Shown in pieces: positions 1 to 8,196 of a DNA stretch of 64,000 nt. Within the stretch, counting starts at the first letter, position 1; the number at the start of each line of letters is the position of its first letter. A program made the position numbers and the translations under genes. Source of the DNA: Candidatus Helarchaeota archaeon (GTDB lineage Archaea; Asgardarchaeota; Lokiarchaeia; Helarchaeales; RDOG01); NCBI GenBank assembly GCA_019058315.1, contig JAHPZH010000004.1:1-64000 (forward strand), in the 5' to 3' direction. The notes beneath the pieces are model-generated. The model was not told the origin of the DNA and did not search any database. It saw only the letters and a program-made list of their open reading frames with translations.

Positions 1-1
1 T

Positions 2-61
2 AAAATAATTTTAATACCTGTAAAAGATATTTCTGAAATTGAATCAAAAAATAAAAAATGA
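2..61 (+). CDS. Possible C-terminal end of a truncated CDS
   Basis: Frame 2 is open from the window edge to a TGA at 59-61 and reads KIILIPVKDISEIESKNKK. The composition looks coding (lysine, isoleucine and glutamate rich, like neighbouring genes), but 19 residues are too few to assign a family. It would be the 3' end of a gene starting outside the window and would be convergent with the nitrilase gene. Chance is a real alternative in DNA this AT-rich. Confidence 0.25.
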   Translation, partial: KIILIPVKDISEIESKNKK

Positions 62-90
62 GGTTTATAATATCTCGTTATCCTCAAAAT

Positions 91-1479
91 TTATTCTGGT
101 GGTATAATTTCCTCCCAATCCTTTGTCTTTTCTAAATATTTTTCAGGAATTTGAATAATCCTTTTTTCTTTATCAATTTGATATATACGATTTAATTCAT
201 CAACCAATTCTGGAGTACTATTTAGAGCATTTTTAATTAAATCATTGTCTATCTCAAATAGTAAATATTGTTTTCCTTTTATTTTTAAGATTGCTTCCTT
301 TATTGGTTCTTCTGAAGTAATGTTTTTAATCAAATTATTAGATTCAAAGAGTTTTAACCTTCCTAATAAGTAGAATTTAAATAAAATATTGTCTAACCCC
401 ATAAATTTTACATCCAATGGTGGTACACTCGCAACCTGAAGACTTTTTGAAATAATATCAAGCAATCTAAAAGGAGATACACCTTTCTTTAAGACTTGGG
501 AATAATTTGTTGTGTTTATACTAGCGAGAAACGAATTTAATATTTCTAGGTCCCAAACTAAAAAATTGAATGACTGAGATTGAAAATATTTTTCTTTTCT
601 TTTATTAATATCAACATTAGGGATATGTCGTGGAGAAATTGATGCTGGTGGATATTTAAACACATCGTCTTTTCTAGGATTTGCCCTTATATTATCTAAT
701 TCGATTAGATTAAATTTTCTAAAAATAATACCCTCATTTTTTACTCCCATTACATCTTGAGCACGATTCCGATGAAATGGTAAATAGAATGATGAGCCTC
801 CATATACCCCATCATTACAAAATACCACATATTGATATTGGAGATATGTAAGAGCACTAAAAATATTTTTAAAAGTCACCACATCTTGTGTTTTTGCAGG
901 ACATATTATTAAATCAGTATATCCTTGAAGCGCAGATAAAATTGAAAAATCAGTTGCATCATAGCAGATTAAGACTGTAAAATCTCCTATTGGTGTGTTT
1001 ATAAAAACATTTATTATCGAACTAGACTTCATATAATCTTTTTCTTTCAAGGATGGATTAATTTTCCACTGAATTTCTTCCTTATTATTTACATAAATCG
1101 GACAATGATTCCCAGAATATTTATCATAATGACTTCCCATGACAATAATTGATTTTGAATCTTGGAATTTTTTCATCAGTTCATTACATATCCTCTGAGA
1201 TGTAGATAATTCTGGCAATACAATAAGGTCTGCTTCTTTTTTTATTGCTTCTTGGATATATTTTTCAATTTTTCTTTTTTGATCTTTTTCTGCTTGGATA
1301 GTCAATTTTGGAGGTGTAGTTTCTGTAAAATAATCAATAGGGGTTTCTATCTGAATATTTGCAACTAAAAAATCCCTTTCAATTTTAGGCTTTCCTAAAT
1401 CAATAAATCTTATACCTGGAAAAGACTTTTTAAAAATTTCAAGATCTCTATCTATCATATTAAATTTTTCAATAGACAA
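91..1479 (-). CDS. Nitrilase/carbon-nitrogen hydrolase superfamily protein
   Basis: This is a probable cytoplasmic amidase or nitrilase-fold hydrolase of 462 residues. The Glu-Lys-Cys triad of the superfamily is visible: Glu90 in VLPELS, Lys139 in WKINPSL and Cys172 in LICYDATDF. The nitrilase fold takes up about residues 35-270. A further 190 residues match no family I recognise, so the protein is longer than a typical 260-320 residue nitrilase. The start is a TTG at 1479 preceded by GGGAG; an ATG at codon 8 is possible. It sits next to a restriction-methylase and TIR/STAND genes, so a conflict role such as an effector or nucleotide/amide hydrolase is an inference from context only. The substrate cannot be read from sequence. 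Confidence 0.8.
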   Translation of the reverse strand: MSIEKFNMIDRDLEIFKKSFPGIRFIDLGKPKIERDFLVANIQIETPIDYFTETTPPKLTIQAEKDQKRKIEKYIQEAIKKEADLIVLPELSTSQRICNELMKKFQDSKSIIVMGSHYDKYSGNHCPIYVNNKEEIQWKINPSLKEKDYMKSSSIINVFINTPIGDFTVLICYDATDFSILSALQGYTDLIICPAKTQDVVTFKNIFSALTYLQYQYVVFCNDGVYGGSSFYLPFHRNRAQDVMGVKNEGIIFRKFNLIELDNIRANPRKDDVFKYPPASISPRHIPNVDINKRKEKYFQSQSFNFLVWDLEILNSFLASINTTNYSQVLKKGVSPFRLLDIISKSLQVASVPPLDVKFMGLDNILFKFYLLGRLKLFESNNLIKNITSEEPIKEAILKIKGKQYLLFEIDNDLIKNALNSTPELVDELNRIYQIDKEKRIIQIPEKYLEKTKDWEEIIPPE

Positions 1480-1520
1480 TAGTTTCCGACTCCCAAATTT
1501 AATCTATTTTCGTAATTTTT

Positions 1521-1682
1521 CTACTTTTCTATTTCTTTAGATTCAATTCCGAATATTTTCTGAATTTGTTCAAAAATAAATGTAGTAGATTCTAAATCCG
1601 ATTTATTATAATCTAGTAAGTTCTTTTTTATTTTATCTCTTTTCTTTTTTGAATCCACTTTTAAAAATTTATGATAATCCAA
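1521..1682 (-). pseudogene. Short ORF, possible remnant of a larger gene
   Basis: A 53-codon minus-strand frame begins with TTG at 1682 (LDYHKFLKVDSKKKRDKIKK) and ends with TAG at 1521. The frame stays open five codons upstream of the TTG, then hits a TGA; no Shine-Dalgarno is present. The residue mix is lysine rich with alternating hydrophobics and resembles the C-terminus of a helical protein. It may be a decayed tail of a gene once placed upstream of the nitrilase, or a chance frame. No family is recognised. Confidence 0.25.
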
Positions 1683-1981
1683 TAATGCGCAAAAATGCGA
1701 TCATTCTATATAGTTAAATTAATGTACATCCCATTTAAATAATTACATAAAGAATTATGGAGTTTAAATGTAGATATATGCAATTTTTAAAAAAATTGGC
1801 CGAAAAAAATTTTAAGAAATTGGATTTTTTAAATTAGATTTGAAATTCGACAAAAATTGAATAAAATATTATATGTCACAAATTATCTAATAAATTAAGC
1901 TTAAAAACTAAAATAATGAATGAAGAGGAAAAAGTATAATAAAAAAAATATAATAATTAATAATAATTGGAGAGAAAATTA
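1683..1981. other. AT-rich intergenic region upstream of the restriction-methylase
   Basis: This gap is over 80 percent A+T, with TATA-like stretches around 1866-1873 and 1945-1965 that could drive the plus-strand restriction-methylase gene. No convincing ORF, stable hairpin or repeat was seen. A run of alternating A/T tracts just before 1967 could host several archaeal box-A elements, so no single promoter can be named. Confidence 0.4.
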
Positions 1982-4900
1982 GTGGATGAGGAATTAATAA
2001 GTAAAAAAGAGGAAAATATTGAAGATCTCGTTAAAAATATCAGGTTAAAGGCTGAAAAAGCCAAAACTGAAGAAGATATTAAAATGGCTATAGAAAAAAT
2101 CTTTGCCAATTATCTTCCTTCAAAAGGAATCAAAATTGACCCTAAATACGAAGTCACTTTATTAAAAGGTAGAGCAGATGCAGTATATCGAAGAGTAATA
2201 ATTGATTATAAAAAACCACATACTCTTGAGCAAGAAAATGTAAAAAATGATGTTATCAAAAAAATTAAAGATTATATTCAGAGTATTACTAAGGGGAAAA
2301 TCTCTCGAAAATTTGTTGGAATAGCTCTTGATGGTTTCAATATTATTTTTATTAGACCACCAAGGCAAATACTTAAGATGAAAGAAAAAAAGCCAAAAAC
2401 ACAACTTACATTAGATGGCACATTAAATAACTCAAAGACGATAGAAGAAAATTGGAAAATTTCCAAAGTTCTTCCAGTAAATAAAGAAACCATGGAAAGG
2501 TTATTTTTATATTTTCGTTCTCTATCTTTTAAAATTCTATCACCTGAGAATTTAGCTTATGATTTTGGTCATAAAAGCAAAATTGCCAATGAAGTTATTG
2601 GGATTTTTAATGAAAAATTGACTAAAATACAACATCCAAAAATTGAAGCTCTTTATATAGAATGGAAAAGGATTTTTGGTATAATATATGGTGAAGAAAT
2701 TTCTAAAGCTAAGAATTATCTTAAAGAATTAGCTGATTTTTACGGATTTCAAACAGAAGATTTAAGGAAATTGCTATTTTCGATTCATTCTTATTATGCT
2801 CTGTTAATGAAAATGATGGCTGCTGAAGTTCTATCTTTACAGACTGGCAGTTATTTTAGGTCTCTGGTTTCAGAAATTTCATTAATTTCAACTCTGGATT
2901 TAAAAGATAAAATGAGAGATCTAGAGGAAAAAGGTGGATTTTTTAAAAGATATGGAATATCAAATTTTTTAGAAGGTGATTTTTTTGGTTGGTATATAAA
3001 CTGTTATGATGAAGATATTGCCAATTGTATCAAAAAAATAGCTAAATGTTTATCGCGTTATGAGCCTGCTACCACTTCTTTAGAACCTGAATACACTAAG
3101 GATCTATTGAAAAAATTATACCAATACTTATTACCTAATGAATTAAGGCGTGCTTTAGGAGAGTTCTACACGCCTGATTGGCTAGCAGAACATTTGTTGG
3201 ATAGAGTTGGATATCAAGGTGAAATAAAAAAAAGAATTTTAGATCCCGCTTGTGGTTCGGGAACTTTTTTATCAAAAATCATTGCCAAAATTAAAGGAGT
3301 GGTTGAAGACAGTCCTGAAATTTATAATGATAAGAGAATAGTTTTGAATTCTATCCTTGAAAATGTTATCGGATTTGATATTAATCCTCTCGCTGTTATA
3401 TCGTCTAGGACTAATTATATTTTAGCTTTGGGAGGAGATTTAATTCGATATAGAAGTGGAGATATTGAAATTCCTGTATATCAATGTGATTCAATCCTAA
3501 TTTCGAGAAAATATTCGGTACTTTATGGTAAAAGGCATAAGATCAAAACATCTATTGGGGACTTTTATTTCCCTTCGGAATTAGCTGAAAAAAAGTATAT
3601 TGAAAAGATAGTAAGTAAATTAGAAGAAAATATTCCAAAGAAGATAGACTTAGAAATATTTCTAGATTCAGTAAAAAATGATTTGCCTCAAGAAATCTAC
3701 GAATTATGTATAAGTGATTTGTCTAATTTATATAAAGAACTAATAAAACTAGAAAAACAAAATAAAGATGAAATTTGGGCTAGGATTATTAAAAATTCAT
3801 TTGCCCCATTATTTGTAGGAAAATTTGATTATGTAATTGGTAATCCCCCTTGGATAAGATGGGGGCTATTATCAAAAGATTATCGCTCAGCAACGTTAGA
3901 AATGTGGAAAGATTACGGTCTTTTTTCTCTTAAAGGTATGGAGGCAAGATTAGGCTCAGGTGAAAAGGATTTATCAATGCTTTTCACTTACGCTTGTACA
4001 GATTTCTATTTGAAAGACGGAGGGACGCTAGGATTTCTTATTACTCAAGAAGTAATCAAAGCTAAGGGTGCAGGTGAAGGATTTAGAAAATTTAGGTTAG
4101 GAGAAAAAGGAAAACCCCTAAAAGTAATTGAATTTCAAGATTTAGTTACAATTCAGCCTTTTGAAGGAGCTAGTAATAAAACAGGCATGATAATTCTCCA
4201 AAAAGGAAGACCCACTGAATATCCTATCCGTTATATATTATGGGATAAAAAAGAGACCGTCCATCCTGATGCATCTTTGTCCGAAATATTTCATATTACG
4301 GACAGAAAAAAACTAATTGCACAACCAGTTGGTAATAAAAACACGGATCAATGGCTAACGATTGAAAAAAAATTTGTATCTATTATTTCTAAAATGAGGG
4401 GAAAATCGTTTTATAAGGCAATACGTGGAGCATCCATTGAACCTTATGGTGTTTATTATCTAGAAATAGTTTTAGTTCGTCCTGATGGTCTATTAATAAT
4501 AAAAAATTTACCTGAATTAGGTAGGAAAAAAATAAAAAAAGTTGAAGAAGTGATTGAACCGGATTTAGTTTTTCCGGCATTGAGAGGCAGAGATATTAAA
4601 AGATGGGGACATGATATTGATGTGTATACCATTATATCTCAAGATCCAGAGAAAAGAGAAGGGTATGATGAAAAATGGATGAATACTAACCTTCCCAAGA
4701 CTTATAATTATTTATTGGGATTTAAAGAGGATTTATTAAAAAGAAAAGGATATTGGAAATATTTCAGTAAAAAGATTAAAAGTAAAAAGAAATTATCAGA
4801 TAGTGAGTTAAAGAAAAAATATGGGAATTATCGCTATATTGGAAAACGTACTAAAAAGGTTGGAGATAGTTACCATGTCTATCAAGTTAATGACTCGGCT

Positions 4901-5374
4901 TTTTATACAATGTTCAATATAAGCAATGACTCATTCGCACCTTATAGGGTTGTATGGAAAAGAATGAGTAATGATTTAACAGCTACAGTAATATCTACGA
5001 CTAACACTCCTTATGGAAAAAAGCCAATTATTCCTACAGATACTACTGCCTTATTACCATTTAAAGAAAAAGATGAGGCGTATTATGTATGTGCCCTTTT
5101 AAACTCGACTTTAAGTAGTTTTTATATTAGAGCTTTTTCATCAGCTGGAAGAGGTTTTGGAGCACCTTCAATCTTAAAATTTGTAAAAATTCCTCAATAT
5201 GATAATAAAAATACCAATCATAAAAAATTGGCTGATTTATCGAAACTTGCTCATAAACAGGTAAAAGAAAATAAACTCGATAAATTGAAAAAAACAGAAA
5301 TTGAAATTGATGATATAACTCGACAAATATGGAATATAAGCAAAGTTGAATTGGGAAAAATTTTGAAAAGTTAA
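1982..5374 (+). CDS. Type IIG-like restriction enzyme/adenine-N6 DNA methyltransferase
   Basis: A single polypeptide of about 1130 residues combines cleavage and modification. Near residues 60-90, GRAD followed by IIDYKKP fits a PD-(D/E)xK nuclease of the HsdR-N type. The methylase core starts at GEFYTPDWLAEHLL, carries SAM motif I DPACGSGTF near residue 420, and the N6-adenine motif IV NPPW near residue 620. The last 400 residues form the target-recognition region typical of Eco57I-like enzymes. There is no separate HsdS or HsdR gene beside it, so it probably acts alone. I chose the GTG at 1982 because GGAGAG lies eight bases upstream; a TTG at 1967 is in frame. The target sequence cannot be predicted. 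Confidence 0.88.
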   Translation: MDEELISKKEENIEDLVKNIRLKAEKAKTEEDIKMAIEKIFANYLPSKGIKIDPKYEVTLLKGRADAVYRRVIIDYKKPHTLEQENVKNDVIKKIKDYIQSITKGKISRKFVGIALDGFNIIFIRPPRQILKMKEKKPKTQLTLDGTLNNSKTIEENWKISKVLPVNKETMERLFLYFRSLSFKILSPENLAYDFGHKSKIANEVIGIFNEKLTKIQHPKIEALYIEWKRIFGIIYGEEISKAKNYLKELADFYGFQTEDLRKLLFSIHSYYALLMKMMAAEVLSLQTGSYFRSLVSEISLISTLDLKDKMRDLEEKGGFFKRYGISNFLEGDFFGWYINCYDEDIANCIKKIAKCLSRYEPATTSLEPEYTKDLLKKLYQYLLPNELRRALGEFYTPDWLAEHLLDRVGYQGEIKKRILDPACGSGTFLSKIIAKIKGVVEDSPEIYNDKRIVLNSILENVIGFDINPLAVISSRTNYILALGGDLIRYRSGDIEIPVYQCDSILISRKYSVLYGKRHKIKTSIGDFYFPSELAEKKYIEKIVSKLEENIPKKIDLEIFLDSVKNDLPQEIYELCISDLSNLYKELIKLEKQNKDEIWARIIKNSFAPLFVGKFDYVIGNPPWIRWGLLSKDYRSATLEMWKDYGLFSLKGMEARLGSGEKDLSMLFTYACTDFYLKDGGTLGFLITQEVIKAKGAGEGFRKFRLGEKGKPLKVIEFQDLVTIQPFEGASNKTGMIILQKGRPTEYPIRYILWDKKETVHPDASLSEIFHITDRKKLIAQPVGNKNTDQWLTIEKKFVSIISKMRGKSFYKAIRGASIEPYGVYYLEIVLVRPDGLLIIKNLPELGRKKIKKVEEVIEPDLVFPALRGRDIKRWGHDIDVYTIISQDPEKREGYDEKWMNTNLPKTYNYLLGFKEDLLKRKGYWKYFSKKIKSKKKLSDSELKKKYGNYRYIGKRTKKVGDSYHVYQVNDSAFYTMFNISNDSFAPYRVVWKRMSNDLTATVISTTNTPYGKKPIIPTDTTALLPFKEKDEAYYVCALLNSTLSSFYIRAFSSAGRGFGAPSILKFVKIPQYDNKNTNHKKLADLSKLAHKQVKENKLDKLKKTEIEIDDITRQIWNISKVELGKILKS

Positions 5375-5473
5375 TTAGGGATTTAAATAGTAGACAACCT
5401 TACTACGTTAGGTGTCGGTCTATCAGATAGAAAGAAATTAGAAAAAATGGGTTTTACTGCGAGAGAAAAATTT

Positions 5474-6799
5474 ATGTTTAAGCAGTATAAATACGATGTT
5501 GCATTATCATTTGCGACTGAAGATAGAAAAATTGTGGAAGAAATTGCAAATGAATTAAGAAATAATAGATTAAAAGTCTTTTACGACGATTTTTTAAAGG
5601 ATAAACTTTTAGGTAAGGATTTATACGAATATTTTAAAGATTCTTATGGGAAAAACACAAAATTTGTAATTATTTTCATTTCTAAACATTACCCATTAAA
5701 AGATTGGACTAATTTTGAATTTGAAATTGCCCGTGGAGAAGCAAAACAAAGGAAAGAAGAATTTATTCTACCTATAAGATTAGATGATACCCCCCTATTT
5801 GGTTTAAAACCTACTATAGGTTATATTAAATATCATAGCACAAACCTAATGGAAATAATTGATATTATTGTTAGAAAAGTTTATGAATTAGATAGAGATT
5901 TCTATCAAAAACATCTAGAAGTCCAAGATTTTAGCATTATTTCTGGTACTGTGACATCTTATTCATTTTGTATTATTAAGTTTAGTCCAACTAGTAATTT
6001 GAGGGTCACATTTGATTCTAAATATTCTAGTACAAATTGCATTGACATGGGTATTAAAGTAATTTTAGATGGTATTAATGATTTTATTAATGGTAATTTA
6101 AGGTTAACTAATTATACATGCGATCCGACATTATTGTCAAGGGAAATGAATCTTTATAGTCTGAAAGAAGTAAAAATAACATTAAATGACTCATTTAGTG
6201 CAATGGCTTTAGGACCAGATGTAATAGGAGCTTCTATAAGGGCCATGATCTATTGCCTAAATGAATTTTTTACGTTGAAATTTAAAGATCAAAATCTTTT
6301 AATAAATTTCTTGAAAAATGGATTAAAATTTAGTAGGGGTAAGCAAAAAGCTTCAATGGATTTGAAACCAGTGCAAAAATATTTCAAACAAAATATAGAA
6401 GAACTAAAGATTGGTCCGTATATTAAAATAAATGAATTAATAATCAATACGAGTATCTTTCACGCTATTGCCACCGTCAGTCTTGAAATTTCGCAAAAGG
6501 GTGAAAAACTTACTATTACATCCATTATAAAGGATATTGGAGCTATTCATGCAGTAATAGGGGCTATCCTTAAGCCATTTAAAGGTAAAGTCGAGTTAAA
6601 CAAATTTAATTTAGGTAAAATCAGTGTCATTGATACAAGTGAAATTCAAGCTAAAGTATCATTGGAATTAAGAGATTCCGATAAAAAAACCTATCAAACA
6701 AATGCTATTCACGAAGATGTTATCATGGCTACAGTTATAGCTATTTTAAAGGGTCTAAATAACATTTATTCTTCAAATATGACATCTAATTTAATATAA
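5474..6799 (+). CDS. TIR-domain protein with tandem LeuA-regulatory-like C-terminal domains
   Basis: Residues 8-138 are a TIR domain (YDVALSFATEDRKIV; FVIIFISKHYP; WTNFEFEIARGEA, where Glu82/84 are catalytic candidates), a fold that in defence proteins hydrolyses NAD+ or makes cyclic ADP-ribose signals. The remaining 290 residues contain four beta-beta-beta-alpha-like units ending in similar helices: STNCIDMGIKVILDGIND, GPDVIGASIRAMIYCLNEF, IGAIHAVIGAIL and HEDVIMATVIAILKGLNNI. The last two units resemble the two halves of the LeuA allosteric domain that binds leucine or isoleucine in isopropylmalate/citramalate synthases. That makes a tandem duplicated sensor plausible, but this is my inference. 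The start at 5474 has GAGAG eight bases upstream and matches the start of the neighbouring TIR gene; an in-frame ATG at 5447 is possible. Confidence 0.8.
   Translation: MFKQYKYDVALSFATEDRKIVEEIANELRNNRLKVFYDDFLKDKLLGKDLYEYFKDSYGKNTKFVIIFISKHYPLKDWTNFEFEIARGEAKQRKEEFILPIRLDDTPLFGLKPTIGYIKYHSTNLMEIIDIIVRKVYELDRDFYQKHLEVQDFSIISGTVTSYSFCIIKFSPTSNLRVTFDSKYSSTNCIDMGIKVILDGINDFINGNLRLTNYTCDPTLLSREMNLYSLKEVKITLNDSFSAMALGPDVIGASIRAMIYCLNEFFTLKFKDQNLLINFLKNGLKFSRGKQKASMDLKPVQKYFKQNIEELKIGPYIKINELIINTSIFHAIATVSLEISQKGEKLTITSIIKDIGAIHAVIGAILKPFKGKVELNKFNLGKISVIDTSEIQAKVSLELRDSDKKTYQTNAIHEDVIMATVIAILKGLNNIYSSNMTSNLI
5651..5824 (+). repeat. Inverted repeat copy A, inside the first TIR domain
   Basis: These 174 bases are the reverse complement of 7798-7971 with only two mismatches, both near the 5815 end. 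Both copies encode the same TIR segment (KNTKFVIIFISKHYPLKDW onward to PTIGY/PTVGY). Identity stops abruptly on both sides, while the rest of the two TIR domains is clearly diverged. This is the pattern expected of a recent gene-conversion tract. Confidence 0.95.
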
Positions 6800-6915
6800 T
6801 CCTAGAGATTTTCTTCTTTTTTTTAATTCAATTATAGATAATGGATTTATACATTAAAAATTAGAAAATCAGACATTATACTTTTCTAAAATCATGCATT
6901 GGTATTTTCTTATTG

Positions 6916-8148
6916 CTAAGTATTTGATTTCAAAACACTTGAGACTTCTTCTTTAACTTCATCAAATGCGAGTTGATAGAATTCAAATATCTCACATAAA
7001 GGACTAAATAATTTCATGAGTATTTCTATTAATTTTTGACTTTTATTTGTAATATTTATTATTAAATTGGAAGTGATAGAATCTTGGTGAGCAGTGTGGG
7101 GAATAAATGGAGAAGCTATTGCATCAAGATGGACATGTGCAATTTTACGATTTTTTAACCCCTCCCAAGTAATACTAAAAGCAATTTCTCTTGAGTCAGG
7201 TGAAAGTTTTTTAGTAAAACGATATGAATGAAGTAGACATTCAGTAATTCTATGTATTGGAAAAGTGATATCAAAGGTACTCCCTGGTTTTATTTCAGAA
7301 GAACTATCCTCAAAATATCCTTGTAATAAAAACATTTTTCCCTTTGGGGACGCACGCCAAAAATCAGAATGTCTAGGATCTTCATCCAACCCATATAACC
7401 ATGATTCAATATGCTCCTCATAAGGATGCGGTCTAAATTCAGCTATGGGACTAATTTTCCAAGGTGGCCAGCTACTCCCCTCTAATTCTATTTTTTCTAA
7501 AATTTCTAATAAGTTTTTGAGAGAAAGTGGTTCAAAATTACCAATTATTGAATAAGCAACATACCATGCTCCATATTGAAAGGGAGTCTGTTTTTTATCA
7601 GGTAATTTCTCTTTAATTAACTGTTGCCATCTTGTTTTTGATTTCAGAGTCCAAAATTGAAGCATTTGCAATTCTAATTCTTTAGAAATATGAATATTTC
7701 TTTTATTTCTAATTTGATTTTCAGTAAAACTCTTTGATGTTTTTAATTTCTTTTCAATTATATCAATAATCTTTTCCTTACCTTCTTTATAATCTAAATA
7801 ACCTACAGTGGGTTTTAAACCAAATAGGGGGGTATCATCTAATCTTATAGGTAGAATAAATTCTTCTTTCCTTTGTTTTGCTTCTCCACGGGCAATTTCA
7901 AATTCAAAATTAGTCCAATCTTTTAATGGGTAATGTTTAGAAATGAAAATAATTACAAATTTTGTGTTTTTAGCATAAGCCTCTTCAAAATATTTTGATA
8001 AGTCTTTTCCCCAAATTGTAACCTGATAAAATTCGTCATAAAAAATTTTTAAATTTCGCTTCTTTAATTCAAATGCAATCTCTTCTACAATTTTCCTGTC
8101 TTCACCAGCGAAAGATAATGCAGCATCAAATTCTAATTTAGGAACCAT
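6916..8148 (-). CDS. TIR-domain protein with an uncharacterised C-terminal domain
   Basis: The N-terminal 135 residues form a TIR domain (FDAALSFAGEDRKIV, FEFEIARGEA) closely related to that of the convergent neighbour at 5474-6799. The 270-residue C-terminal part has a mixed alpha/beta look. A conserved-looking core (FWRASPKGKMFLLQGYFED, then TFDITFPIHRITECLLH) recalls a domain I associate with bacterial conflict and Schlafen-like proteins, but I cannot name it with certainty. It is probably a sensor for the TIR effector. The gene lies 48 bp downstream of the STAND gene on the same strand and has its own TATA-like ATATAAAAAAAGG upstream. No strong Shine-Dalgarno is seen, so it may be leaderless. 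Confidence 0.8.
   Translation of the reverse strand: MVPKLEFDAALSFAGEDRKIVEEIAFELKKRNLKIFYDEFYQVTIWGKDLSKYFEEAYAKNTKFVIIFISKHYPLKDWTNFEFEIARGEAKQRKEEFILPIRLDDTPLFGLKPTVGYLDYKEGKEKIIDIIEKKLKTSKSFTENQIRNKRNIHISKELELQMLQFWTLKSKTRWQQLIKEKLPDKKQTPFQYGAWYVAYSIIGNFEPLSLKNLLEILEKIELEGSSWPPWKISPIAEFRPHPYEEHIESWLYGLDEDPRHSDFWRASPKGKMFLLQGYFEDSSSEIKPGSTFDITFPIHRITECLLHSYRFTKKLSPDSREIAFSITWEGLKNRKIAHVHLDAIASPFIPHTAHQDSITSNLIINITNKSQKLIEILMKLFSPLCEIFEFYQLAFDEVKEEVSSVLKSNT
7798..7971 (-). repeat. Inverted repeat copy B, inside the second TIR domain
   Basis: This is the partner of 5651-5824, identical at 172 of 174 positions after reverse complementing. The arms lie about 2 kb apart in opposite orientation, so recombination between them could invert the DNA encoding both C-terminal domains and swap the two TIR halves. 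Confidence 0.95.
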
Positions 8149-8196
8149 TAATTATCACATTATATCCTTTTTTTATATAGAAGTCCCTCTTATTCA

